From Deltaproteobacteria bacterium (GTDB lineage Bacteria > Myxococcota > Myxococcia > SLRQ01), in the NCBI GenBank assembly GCA_029210625.1, contig JARGFU010000020.1, positions 15,548 through 79,547 on the forward strand: a stretch of DNA of 64,000 bases, read 5' to 3'. Made by a program: the position numbers and the translations under genes. Below the pieces are notes generated by a model that was not told the DNA's origin, made no database searches, and was given only the letters and a program-made list of their open reading frames with translations. Below are positions 15,954 through 24,591 of this stretch, one piece after another; position 1 is the stretch's first letter, and the number at the start of each line of letters is the position of its first letter.

Positions 15954-17744
15954 CTACAGATCGTAGCGTCGCAGCTTACGATCGAGGGTCGGCCGCGAGA
16001 TGCCCAGCCGCCGCGCCACCCGGGCCTTGCGCCCTCCCTCGGCCTCCATCGCCGCCCGGATCGCCCGGACCTCCAGGGCCTCGACCCGCTCGGAGAGCTG
16101 TCCACCGGACGGGCTCTCACCCTCCTCCGTGCTGGTGGAGGGGAGGACGAGCGGCTCGCCCCGCGGGGTGGCGCGCAGGGCCGCCGCCGCGAAGGCCTGG
16201 AGCTCCAGCAGGTTCCCGGGCCAGCGCCGCTCCCGCAGCGCCCGGTGGACCGCCGGGCCGAAGGACGGCACCTCCCGGCCGCGGGAGAGGGCCTCGGCCC
16301 GGAGGAAGGCCTCGAAGAGCCCCCCCACGTCGAGGTCGCGCTCGCGCAGGGGGGGCACCCGCGAGGCCGAGACCCCGGCTGCCTTCAGCCTCCGCACGAT
16401 CGCCCGGGGCGGATCGGGCGCCCCCTCGCCTTGCTCGTCCAGCAGGATCAGCCGGGTCGGCAGATCCACCGGCCGCTGGCCGGCCTCGCGGACCCCGGTG
16501 CCCTGCTCGATCACCTCGAGGAGGCGGCGCTGCAGGGGAACCGGCAGGCCGGCGAAGCCCCGCACGACGCAGCTGCCGCCCCGGCAGCGCTCCAGGAGCC
16601 CCGGGACGATCGACTCGCCTCCCTCGCTGCCGAAGAGCACGGCCGCCGGATCGCTGCCCGGCCGCGGCGAGAAGAGGCCCAGGGGTCGCGCCGCGCCGGG
16701 GTGCCGCTCGTGGGCCAGGCAGGCCAGCAGGGTGCGCCCGGTGCCCGGCTCTCCCTTCAACCAGAGGGCCCCACCCCCGCTCGAGATGCGCAGGACCTCC
16801 TGCGCCACCCCGCGCAGGGCGGCGCTGTCTCCGAGGAGCGTCGGGCTCTCGGGATCGATCCCCCGGCGGAGGAAGTCCGCCTGCAGCCGGCAGCGCTCGC
16901 GCTCGGCCACCCCCGAGAGGGCCAACCCGCCGAGGGCGGCGAGGGTCGCCAGGGCCGCGCCCGCGCGCGGCGACTCCTCCTCCAGGTTGCACTCGGCGAG
17001 GATCAGGCCCTGCGCGCCGCGGGCGTCGACGATGGGAGCCAGGAGGAGGCGGGCCCGGGTCGCGGGCTGGTGCTCCTGATCGCGCACCGCCCTCGAGGGG
17101 CCCCGGTCGACGACCTTCTGGACCAGGCGCCGCTCGTCCAGGGTCTCCCGCAAGAGGGTGGCCGGCAGGGCGATGCCGGGCAGGCCGACGATCACCATCG
17201 GGGAGACCGCGCCGCTCCCGTCGTCCACCTGCAGCACGGCGACGCCCCGGGCGTGGACCAGGCGCATCGCCTCCTCGGCGAGGACGCCGGCGACGCCCAT
17301 CTCGCTGCGCATCGCCTGGAGGCGGCTGGAGGCGGCGCGCAGCTCGTCCTCCCAGCGCCGCCCCGGCCGCTCGGCGCCGACCGGCTCGCTCTCCACCACC
17401 GCGATCTCGTCGTCGAGGAGGAGGAGGCCCCCGGAGAAGCGCGCCGGGTGGAGGCGGGTGCGAGGCTCGTAGACGAAGAAGGTGCGGCCGATGCGGATCC
17501 GGTCCCCGGGACGAAGGGTGTTTCGCCCGGTCGCCCGCTCCCCGTTCAGGAGGGTCCCGTTGCGGGAGCCGAGGTCCTCGAGGATGACCTCGCCCTCGTC
17601 GATCAGGACCCGCGCGTGCACCCGGCTGGCCCGGTCGTCGTGGATGCGGATCCCGCAGCCGGCCGAGCGGCCGATCTCCAGGCCGTCCGTGACCTCCACC
17701 CTCGTCCCCGCGCGGGGACCCGACGCCACCAGGATCGCCGGCAT
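15954..17744 (-). CDS. FHA-GAF protein with degenerate sigma-54-activator AAA domain and Fis-type HTH
   Basis: 596 residues. FHA domain 1-95 with IGRSAGCGIRI, SRVHARV, LGSRNGTLLNG (phosphothreonine binding). GAF-like region about 140-285. AAA region from 300: the P-loop position reads GEPGTGRT (331-338), so the Walker lysine is Arg337; the region that should carry GAFTGA reads LFGSEGGESIVPG; the Walker B position reads SCVVRGFAGL with no acidic pair. The C-terminus ends in an intact Fis-type helix-turn-helix (RKARVARRLGISRPTLDRKL). It probably still binds DNA and phosphopeptides but is not expected to hydrolyse ATP or remodel sigma-54. ATG overlaps the FadL-like stop. Confidence 0.85.
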   Translation of the reverse strand: MPAILVASGPRAGTRVEVTDGLEIGRSAGCGIRIHDDRASRVHARVLIDEGEVILEDLGSRNGTLLNGERATGRNTLRPGDRIRIGRTFFVYEPRTRLHPARFSGGLLLLDDEIAVVESEPVGAERPGRRWEDELRAASSRLQAMRSEMGVAGVLAEEAMRLVHARGVAVLQVDDGSGAVSPMVIVGLPGIALPATLLRETLDERRLVQKVVDRGPSRAVRDQEHQPATRARLLLAPIVDARGAQGLILAECNLEEESPRAGAALATLAALGGLALSGVAERERCRLQADFLRRGIDPESPTLLGDSAALRGVAQEVLRISSGGGALWLKGEPGTGRTLLACLAHERHPGAARPLGLFSPRPGSDPAAVLFGSEGGESIVPGLLERCRGGSCVVRGFAGLPVPLQRRLLEVIEQGTGVREAGQRPVDLPTRLILLDEQGEGAPDPPRAIVRRLKAAGVSASRVPPLRERDLDVGGLFEAFLRAEALSRGREVPSFGPAVHRALRERRWPGNLLELQAFAAAALRATPRGEPLVLPSTSTEEGESPSGGQLSERVEALEVRAIRAAMEAEGGRKARVARRLGISRPTLDRKLRRYDL

Positions 17745-19087
17745 CAGAACTCGTAGCGGACGGCCAGCCCCAGCTGGTAGAGGGTGCCGCCGAAGGTGTA
17801 GTCGATGACCCCGTCGCTCCCCTTGTCCACCTCGCGGGTCGAGAGGAGCATCACCTGCCCGGCGAGGTCGACGGTCACCGGCCGCTGGAAGACCGCCAGG
17901 GGATCGTCGAAGGTGATCCCCAGCCCCGCGGAGAGGACGTGGGTCGAGGCGTCGAGGTAGTTGGTGCGGTGCACCTGGTTGGGCACCGGCGTGGGCCGGT
18001 AGGCGTAGCCGCCGCGCAGCCAGAGGTTCTCGCTCAAGGGGTGCTCCACCCCGAGGCGGGGCGTGAGGTTGTCCACGAAGCCCGGCGAGATCGGCACGCA
18101 GGCGGTGGCGCCCCCGGTGGTCGACTCGAGGAGACGATCCGAGCAGAGATCGAGCACGCTCCCCAGGCCCAGCCCGTCGAGGATGGGGCCGCCGGTGTCC
18201 ATCACGACGGTGACCTCCGGGCTCGGCGCTCGCTGCCAGACGCCGTAGGTGAGATCGGCGGAGATGCGGGTCTTCGTCGAGGGCACCTCCCAGGAGAGCC
18301 CGATCCCGAGCTCGTGCGGCGACCAGAGGGCCGTCCCCTGCAGCCGCAGGTCGAGGTTGCCGATGTCCTCCATCACGATGTTCGCCGGCACCTCGTACTC
18401 CAGGCCGATCTCCTGGCGGAAGACCAGCCCCGCGGTGAAGCCCGCGAAGGGGCCGACGGTGATGCCGGCGACGAGCGCCTCGGTCGTGCGCAGGGAGATG
18501 ACCATCTCGCGCTGCTGGACCTGCCGGGAGAAGAGGTCCACGGCGACAGTGGTGTCCCCGCCGAAGCGGGCGAGCACCTGGAGGCCCACCCCCACCGAGG
18601 CGAAGTCACCCAGGCGAACGGCGACGGCCGGGATGATCACCAGCTTCTGAGCGCTGGCCTGGTAGAGGTAGAAGGAGGGCTTGGGGGAGTCGACGGTGTG
18701 GATCCGCACGATGTAGCCGTGCGGCAGGGTCAGGGCGACCCCCAGCGAGATCCGGTTCTTCACCTTCCCCCCCAGGGGGAAGAGGATGCCGAGGGTGTAC
18801 TGGGCGAAGTCCTGGGGGAAGACCGGCGCCTCGTCGTCGTCGAAGTGGTAGTTCAGCTCGTCGACCTTCAGGCTCGGGCGCACGTACTGGAGGCCGAAGC
18901 CGAAGGTCACCCGGGTGCGGCTCGTGAGGAGGGCCGGGTTGTAGAAGGCGGCCGAGGCGTCGTCGGCCTCGGAGATCTGGGCCCCGCCCATGGCCACGGC
19001 CCGCGGGTTGAAGCCGTAGATGGAGAGGGGACCGGCGGCGGCGGGCATCGCCACGCTCGCCGCGAGGAGGAGCAGGAGCCATCTCAT
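17744..19087 (-). CDS. FadL/OmpP1-family outer membrane channel
   Basis: 447 residues. Signal peptide of about 19 residues ending AAAG, then FNPRAVAMGGAQ and DDASAAFYNPALL, the N-terminal hatch signature of FadL/TodX transporters for hydrophobic compounds. Alternating beta-strand pattern throughout, and the protein ends in aromatic YEF as in outer membrane barrels. Two cysteines lie in an extracellular-loop-like segment (LCSDRLL and ACVPISP). ATGA/TGATG overlaps join it to the genes before and after. Confidence 0.85.
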   Translation of the reverse strand: MRWLLLLLAASVAMPAAAGPLSIYGFNPRAVAMGGAQISEADDASAAFYNPALLTSRTRVTFGFGLQYVRPSLKVDELNYHFDDDEAPVFPQDFAQYTLGILFPLGGKVKNRISLGVALTLPHGYIVRIHTVDSPKPSFYLYQASAQKLVIIPAVAVRLGDFASVGVGLQVLARFGGDTTVAVDLFSRQVQQREMVISLRTTEALVAGITVGPFAGFTAGLVFRQEIGLEYEVPANIVMEDIGNLDLRLQGTALWSPHELGIGLSWEVPSTKTRISADLTYGVWQRAPSPEVTVVMDTGGPILDGLGLGSVLDLCSDRLLESTTGGATACVPISPGFVDNLTPRLGVEHPLSENLWLRGGYAYRPTPVPNQVHRTNYLDASTHVLSAGLGITFDDPLAVFQRPVTVDLAGQVMLLSTREVDKGSDGVIDYTFGGTLYQLGLAVRYEF

Positions 19088-20448
19088 GGATCGTTCACCT
19101 GTTGCTGACAGCCGCCGAGCATCGCGTCGAGGATCGCCACCGCCTCGGCGGGCACCGGGCTCTCCAGCACCTCGACCACCAGGGGATTGAGCAGCCGGGC
19201 GTTCTCCTCCATCAGGAGGATGTCGATGGTCCGGGCCAGGGCGTCGCGCAGGTCCTGATCCTCGGCGAGGTCACCGAAGATCTCCCGCGTCGCCCCCATC
19301 AGGCTGCCGTTCGGATCCAGGTCGAGGAGGGCCTGGAGGGTCTCGACCAGCTCGTCGAGGCCGATCGAGTTCGCCGCCACCGAGAGGTCGTAGAGCATGC
19401 CCAGGATCACGTCGTCGGGGTCGGCCACGGCGTGGCACTCCAGGAGGCCCTGCATCGGCTGGACCATCGAGGGGGTGCGGGCCGGATCGAGGATGTCCAT
19501 CAGCACGCCCATCGCCACGCGCAGGTCCCCCTCGAGGCCGTTGTCCGGGTAGGTCGAGGCCACCGAGGGGTAGACCAGGTCGTTCATCATCTGGTCGAGC
19601 TCGGCCGGGTCGAAGCTGCCGCTGCGGATGATGTCGAGGAGCAGGCGCCCCAGCGCCACGAAGCCGTCCCGGCCGACGTCGCTCTGGATGTCGATCGAGT
19701 CGAGGAAGCGCTCGGCGTCCGGGTTGCGCAGCAGGCGCAGGATCGCGTCGAGCGCCGCGCCCGCGTTCTGGGGATCGAACCAGGCCAGGAAGGCGTCGAC
19801 CACCCCGACGAAGTCGTCCCCCCCGCAGCGGCGGACCACCGTGCGCAGCACCGGCAGGTCGGCGTAGCGGTCGCCCGACACCTGGGGGAAGCCGCCGTCG
19901 ATGTAGCGGAAGATGTCGGCGATCAGCGGGCCGAGATCGAGGAAGGCCTGCTGCATCACCAGGTTGCCGGTCTCGGTGCGCTCGAGGATCAGGCGATCGA
20001 GGGCGCGCCGGACGATGCAGAGGCGGTTCACCCGCGCCAGGCCGTCCTCGCTCGGCGCGCAGTAGCCGGGATCGCCCGGACCGGAGTCGGGATCGATCTC
20101 CGGGGGATCGGTGGCGAAGTCGATGAGGGTGACGAAGACCTCGGCCAGCAGCACCCCCATGGCCGGGGTCTCGGCCCGGGGGTCGTTGCAGGAGGCCGGC
20201 TGCCCGTTCATCGTGCAGGCCGAGAGGGACTCCTCGATCACCGTCCGCAGACCGGCGAAGCGATCGGCGGCGAGCATGCCGTAGAAGGCGGGCGCGAGCT
20301 CGTGGGGCGCCAGGCAGCCGAGCTCCTCCACCGGGGGTGGCTCGGGCGCGTCGACGTTCTCGGCCCCGCAGGGCGCCGCGCCGAGGAGAGCGACGACGAG
20401 GAGCGTGAGCGCGAGCCCTGGCCAGATGCGAGCGATGGACCTCCCCAT
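19084..20448 (-). CDS. Exported protein of unknown function
   Basis: 454 residues with a signal peptide (membrane segment at about 10-25, LTLLVVALLGAAPCG); the Cys is not in a good lipobox. The mature part is mostly helical with repeated Leu/Asp-rich segments, several cysteines (for disulfides) and no recognised catalytic motif. It overlaps the FadL-like gene by 4 bp, so a periplasmic or outer-membrane partner role is likely but not shown. Confidence 0.7.
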   Translation of the reverse strand: MGRSIARIWPGLALTLLVVALLGAAPCGAENVDAPEPPPVEELGCLAPHELAPAFYGMLAADRFAGLRTVIEESLSACTMNGQPASCNDPRAETPAMGVLLAEVFVTLIDFATDPPEIDPDSGPGDPGYCAPSEDGLARVNRLCIVRRALDRLILERTETGNLVMQQAFLDLGPLIADIFRYIDGGFPQVSGDRYADLPVLRTVVRRCGGDDFVGVVDAFLAWFDPQNAGAALDAILRLLRNPDAERFLDSIDIQSDVGRDGFVALGRLLLDIIRSGSFDPAELDQMMNDLVYPSVASTYPDNGLEGDLRVAMGVLMDILDPARTPSMVQPMQGLLECHAVADPDDVILGMLYDLSVAANSIGLDELVETLQALLDLDPNGSLMGATREIFGDLAEDQDLRDALARTIDILLMEENARLLNPLVVEVLESPVPAEAVAILDAMLGGCQQQVNDP

Positions 20449-20494
20449 GGATCGAGAGGGTATCGTCGCCCCGGCTGCCGTGTCGACCGCTCCC

Positions 20495-21349
20495 CTACCC
20501 CTCGGAGGGCTCCTCCCCCGGATCGGAGGGCAGCCGGACCTCCGGCAGCGGATCGGGGTCGTCGATCTGCCAGTAGTCCCCCCAGAGGGTCTTGCCGCCG
20601 TCGAGGGTGATCACCTGCCCCGTCATGTAGGCCCCGGTGGGCCCCGCGAGGAAGATCACCGCCCAGGCGACCTCCTCCATGGTGCCCAGCCGCTTCTGCG
20701 GGACGAAGGTCTGCAGCCCGCGGATCCACTCCGTGCCGAAGGGGTAGCGCTTCAGGCCGCTCGAGGCGATGTAGCCCGGCGCCACCGTGTTGATCCGGAT
20801 GCCCTTGCCGGCCCACTCCACCGCCAGGGTCCGGCTCATCCCCTCCACCCCCGCGCGGGCGGCCACCGAGTGGGCCATGCCCGGGAAGGCGCGGGCGGTG
20901 AGCATGGTGATGTTCACGATCGCGCCGCCGTGCTCGAACATCCAGGCGTCAGCCGCCCCCCGGGTCATGTTCCAGGTCCCGGTGAGGTTGGTCTGCACCA
21001 CCGCGTCCCAGCCGCCCGGGGTGATGGTCTCGGCCGGGGCGAAGAACTGACCTCCGCCGTTGTTCACCAGGCAGTCGATCCGCCCCTCCTCCTCCACCAC
21101 CGAGGCGCAGAGCCGCGCCACCGAGTCGCGGTCCCGGATGTCCACCGGGAAGCCCCGCACCCGGCCGCCGCTCTCCTCGGCGAGGACCTCGGCGGCCCTC
21201 GCCACCTTCTCCTCCTTGCGAGAGGCGATCACCACCTGCGCGCCGAGGGTGGCCATCTCCCGGGCGATCACCGCGCCGATGCCCGTCGCGCCGCCGGTGA
21301 CGATCACCACCTGGTCGGCGAGGAGATCCTGCCGGAAGGGGCTAGCCAT
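20495..21349 (-). CDS. Short-chain dehydrogenase/reductase (PECR/dienoyl-CoA reductase-like)
   Basis: 284 residues. Cofactor loop TGGATGIG (18-25), NNGGG, and NTVAPGYI. The usual catalytic YxxxK is absent: the site reads MAHSVAARAGVEG, as in peroxisomal trans-2-enoyl-CoA and dienoyl-CoA reductases and citronellol-pathway SDRs. Probably reduces an unsaturated acyl-CoA with NADPH. Last gene of the CoA-transferase operon; overlaps the preceding gene by 8 bp. Confidence 0.85.
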   Translation of the reverse strand: MASPFRQDLLADQVVIVTGGATGIGAVIAREMATLGAQVVIASRKEEKVARAAEVLAEESGGRVRGFPVDIRDRDSVARLCASVVEEEGRIDCLVNNGGGQFFAPAETITPGGWDAVVQTNLTGTWNMTRGAADAWMFEHGGAIVNITMLTARAFPGMAHSVAARAGVEGMSRTLAVEWAGKGIRINTVAPGYIASSGLKRYPFGTEWIRGLQTFVPQKRLGTMEEVAWAVIFLAGPTGAYMTGQVITLDGGKTLWGDYWQIDDPDPLPEVRLPSDPGEEPSEG

Positions 21350-22385
21350 CGTGCCGGGAGACCTGCCAGTCGGCGGACCAGTCGGCGGGGAGGTAGTCGC
21401 CGGCGAGGACCTGCTCCGGCCTCACCCACTCCACCCGCCCGCAGCGGCTCTCGAGGGTCCTCCACGCCCCCTGCCCCTTGCGCCGGTAGCGCAGCGTGAC
21501 CTCGGCCAGGGAGCAGTGGGCGTTGTAGCGCAGGGTCCCGTCCGGATCCCGGTAGCAGACCCGCTGCCAGGCGATCCCCTCGGGGGCCCGCACCTCGGCC
21601 TCGACCTCCACGCCCTCCCCCGCTCCGGAGAAGGTCCAGCGGCCCAGCTGATCCTCGGCGCGGTTCGCCCGCGGGCCCACCAGATCGTGGAGGCGGTTCA
21701 GGCTGAAGATCTCTCCCTCGGTCCGCAGGCAGAGGGTGGTCAGCGGCCCCATGGTGAGCGCCTCCAGGCAGGTCTCGCCGTCGCCGAAGCCGTTGCACTG
21801 CATCCAGGTCCAGCCCCGCGCCGTCCGCCGGCTCGCCGTGTGGCCCTGGTGGCCGGGCGCGCGCTCGAGGGTGTAGCGCCGGTCGCCCACCTGGACGTGG
21901 CCGTCGACGCGCAGCGACTCGTTGACGCTGCGGTGCCGGGTCTTGCCGAGCGTCCCCATGATCCCGTTGACGGTCGCGTTGCGGATCAGGGTCCAGCTGA
22001 AGGGATCCGGCTCGTAGCGCAGGTCCCAGGAGATCTCGCCCAGGGGAGAGTCGAGCCGGCCCTGGTTGTGGTCGTCGCCGATCTCCCCGAGCCCATCCGG
22101 CGCCCGGTAGAGGAAGGGCTCGTTGTCGATGTACACGTGGTCGGCGTTCAGGCGCCGGCTGACGAAGAAGCCCGCGGTGGGATCCTCCCGGTCGGTGATC
22201 CCCGCCCAGATCCTCCCCTCGCGCTCCCCCTCCACGGTGCGGTCCAGGGTGAAGCGGAACCAGAAGGCGAAGCTCCCGTCCTCCGGCCCCGCGAGGCCGT
22301 ACCACTTCTCGGTCGACCCTCGGGGGTCGCCGGAGGGCCAGGGGAAGTCCGCCGCGTTGCCGAGAGGATCGTAGACCGCTGTCAT
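21342..22385 (-). CDS. CrtC/lipocalin-like beta-structure protein of unknown function
   Basis: 347 residues from ATG 22385. Sequence is rich in Trp, Tyr and His (FAFWFRFTLD, WTWMQCNGFGD, RTEGEIFSLN), in a beta-rich pattern like tocopherol-cyclase/hydroxyneurosporene-hydratase (CrtC) relatives. No signal peptide. It sits between CoA-transferase subunits and an SDR, so it may act on a lipid or terpenoid intermediate. Assignment is by general resemblance only. Confidence 0.55.
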   Translation of the reverse strand: MTAVYDPLGNAADFPWPSGDPRGSTEKWYGLAGPEDGSFAFWFRFTLDRTVEGEREGRIWAGITDREDPTAGFFVSRRLNADHVYIDNEPFLYRAPDGLGEIGDDHNQGRLDSPLGEISWDLRYEPDPFSWTLIRNATVNGIMGTLGKTRHRSVNESLRVDGHVQVGDRRYTLERAPGHQGHTASRRTARGWTWMQCNGFGDGETCLEALTMGPLTTLCLRTEGEIFSLNRLHDLVGPRANRAEDQLGRWTFSGAGEGVEVEAEVRAPEGIAWQRVCYRDPDGTLRYNAHCSLAEVTLRYRRKGQGAWRTLESRCGRVEWVRPEQVLAGDYLPADWSADWQVSRHDG

Positions 22386-22389
22386 GCCA

Positions 22390-23019
22390 TCACCCGCGCA
22401 GCTCGGCTCCGGTCGCGGCTCGCAGGTCCTCCAGGGAGATGTCGGGAGCACATTCCACGACCTGGAGCCCCTCCGGCCCCACGTCCAGAACCCCCAGGTC
22501 CGTGATGATCCTGTCCACCACGCCCTCGGCCGTCAATGGGTAGGTGCAGCGCTCGAGGATCTTCGGCTCGCCGCTCTTGGCGGCGTGCTTCATCAGCACC
22601 AGCACCCGGCGCGCGCCGGCGGCCAGATCCATCGCCCCGCCGATGCCCATCGTGCGCCCGCCGGGGATCGTCCAGTTCGCCAGGTCGCCGTTCGCCGCCA
22701 CCTGCATCGCGCCGAGGATCGCCAGATCGACGTGCTTGCCGCGGATCATCGCGAAGGAGAGGGCCGAGTCGAAGGTCGAGCCCCCGTCCACCACCGTGAC
22801 CGTCTGCTTGCCGGCGTTGATCAGCTGCGGGTCCTCCTCCCCCTCCACGGGGAAGGGGCCCATGCCGAGCAGGCCGTTCTCGCTGTGGAACCAGACGTCG
22901 GAGTCGGCGCCGAAGTAGCCGGCCACCAGGGTCGGCAGGCCGATGCCCAGGTTCACGATCATCCCCGGCGCGATCTCGTCGGCGGCCCGGCGGGCCATGT
23001 CGTCGTTGCTCCAGGGCAT
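22390..23019 (-). CDS. scoB: 3-oxoacid CoA-transferase, beta subunit
   Basis: 209 residues. Transfers CoA from one acyl-CoA to an acid with a Glu thioester intermediate; SENGLLGMGP holds the catalytic Glu47. VNLGIGLPTLVA and GGAMDLAAGA are further family blocks. Two bp after the alpha subunit. Whether the acid is acetoacetate, oxoadipate or another compound cannot be told. Confidence 0.93.
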   Translation of the reverse strand: MPWSNDDMARRAADEIAPGMIVNLGIGLPTLVAGYFGADSDVWFHSENGLLGMGPFPVEGEEDPQLINAGKQTVTVVDGGSTFDSALSFAMIRGKHVDLAILGAMQVAANGDLANWTIPGGRTMGIGGAMDLAAGARRVLVLMKHAAKSGEPKILERCTYPLTAEGVVDRIITDLGVLDVGPEGLQVVECAPDISLEDLRAATGAELRG

Positions 23020-23021
23020 CG

Positions 23022-23756
23022 TCAGCTCCCCTCTACCTTGCGCACGGTGCGGTACTCGAAGGGATCCTCGTGCTCGGGCACGTGGACCAGGTGGTGGACG
23101 AAGATCCCGGGCAGGTGGATGTCGTCGGGATCCAGCTGGCCGAGCTCGACCAGCTCGTCCACCTCCACCAGGGAGGTCTCGGCGGCGGTCGCCATTACCG
23201 GCGAGAAGTTCCGCGCGGTCCGCCAGAAGCGCAGGTTCCCGAAGGGGTCGCCCACCCGGGCCCGGATCAGGCTGAAGTCGGCGTGGAGGGCCTCCTCGAG
23301 GAGGTGCTTGCGCCCGTCGAAGATGCGGGTCTCCTTCCCCTCCTCGACCACCGTGCCAGCGCCGGTCGGCGTGTAGAAGGCGGGGATCCCGGCCCCCGCC
23401 GCGCGCATCCGCTCGACGAAGGTGCCCTGGGGGATCAGCTCGACCTCCAGCTTGCCCTCGGCCATGAGGCGGTGCTGATCCTCGTTGTTGCCCACGTAGG
23501 TGCCGATCACCTTCCGCACGATGCCCGCGCGCAACCAGGTGGCCAGGCCCATGCCGAGGTTCCCGGCGTTGTTGGAGATCAGGGTGAGGTCCCCGACCCC
23601 CTTGCGCACGACGGCCTCGATCAGGGCCTCGGGGTTTCCACAGAGGCCGAAGCCCCCGACCATGATCCGCGCGCCGCTCTCGATCGGGGCGACGCAGGCG
23701 TCGGCGCTCTCCCGGACCTTGTCACGGTGGCGCCCCATCCCGGCGATGCTGTTCAT
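23022..23756 (-). CDS. scoA: 3-oxoacid CoA-transferase, alpha subunit
   Basis: 244 residues. Family blocks IMVGGFGLCGNPE, ISNNAGNLGMGLA, FYTPTGAGTVV and ARVGDPFGNLRF. An AAAGGAG ribosome-binding site lies about 10 bp before ATG 23756, which settles that start. First gene of the operon scoA-scoB-CrtC-like-SDR. Confidence 0.93.
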   Translation of the reverse strand: MNSIAGMGRHRDKVRESADACVAPIESGARIMVGGFGLCGNPEALIEAVVRKGVGDLTLISNNAGNLGMGLATWLRAGIVRKVIGTYVGNNEDQHRLMAEGKLEVELIPQGTFVERMRAAGAGIPAFYTPTGAGTVVEEGKETRIFDGRKHLLEEALHADFSLIRARVGDPFGNLRFWRTARNFSPVMATAAETSLVEVDELVELGQLDPDDIHLPGIFVHHLVHVPEHEDPFEYRTVRKVEGS

Positions 23757-23784
23757 CTCGCTGCAGCTCCTTTCGCCCGGTGTT

Positions 23785-24591
23785 CTACTTCAGCGCCCAG
23801 GGCGGCACCACCTGAACCACCCGCCCCTCCCCGGCCCCCGGCGCGACCGCGGCCCGGGCGCAGGCGGCGAGGTAGCGCTGGGCGAGCCGGGCGGCCTCGG
23901 GCAGCGGCGTTCCCCGGGCGAGGAGCGCCGCGAGGGCCGCCGCGTGGGTGCAGCCCCCACCCCGGGTCCCGGGCCCCGGGGCGCGGACGACCCGCATCCG
24001 CTCGACGCCCTCGGCCGTGACGAGGAGGTCCTCGGGGTCCCCCTCCCGGTCACCCCCGGTCAGGAGCACGGCGCCGGTGCCCGCCTCCAGCAGGCGCCGG
24101 GCGGCGGCCAAGCAGGCGCCCTCGTCGGGCAGGGCCTCACCCGCCAGGGCCTCGAGCTCCCGGCGGTTGGGCGTGGCCACCCGGGCCAGGGGCAGGAGCC
24201 GCCCGGCCAGGGCCCGGGAGACCTCCTTCCCGCTCATCTCGGCGCCGGTGCTGGCCGCGACGATGGGATCCACCACCAGCTGCGGCCGGGGCTCCGCGGC
24301 CTCCAGCACGCCGGCGAGGACCTCGACGATCTCGACCGTGGGGACCAGGCCCACCACCAGCGCCTCGACCCCGGGATCCTCCAGGATGGTCTCGAGCTGC
24401 TCGGCCACCAGCGCCGGCGGCATCGGGAAGACCCGGCGCACCTCGGTCGTGGACTGCACCGTCACCGAGGTGACCACCATGGACCCGTGGCAGCCGAAGG
24501 CCGCGAAGGTGCGCAGATCCGCGGCCAGGCCCGCGTAGCCGGCGCTATCCGTCCCGCCGGCGCTGGCGCAGCGAGGCATCGCGCCGCTCAT
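23785..24591 (-). CDS. thiD: Hydroxymethylpyrimidine/phosphomethylpyrimidine kinase
   Basis: 268 residues. Ribokinase-fold enzyme of thiamine synthesis. The N-terminus ASAGGTDSAGYAGLAADLRTF corresponds to the family's AGSDPSGGAG-IQADLKT block, VDPIVAASTGAEM follows, and GPGTRGGGCTHAAALAA is the anion-hole/catalytic-Cys segment. Slightly divergent at the N-terminus. Last gene of the dNK-coaBC-udg operon; overlaps its neighbour by 4 bp. No other thi gene is nearby. Confidence 0.87.
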   Translation of the reverse strand: MSGAMPRCASAGGTDSAGYAGLAADLRTFAAFGCHGSMVVTSVTVQSTTEVRRVFPMPPALVAEQLETILEDPGVEALVVGLVPTVEIVEVLAGVLEAAEPRPQLVVDPIVAASTGAEMSGKEVSRALAGRLLPLARVATPNRRELEALAGEALPDEGACLAAARRLLEAGTGAVLLTGGDREGDPEDLLVTAEGVERMRVVRAPGPGTRGGGCTHAAALAALLARGTPLPEAARLAQRYLAACARAAVAPGAGEGRVVQVVPPWALK

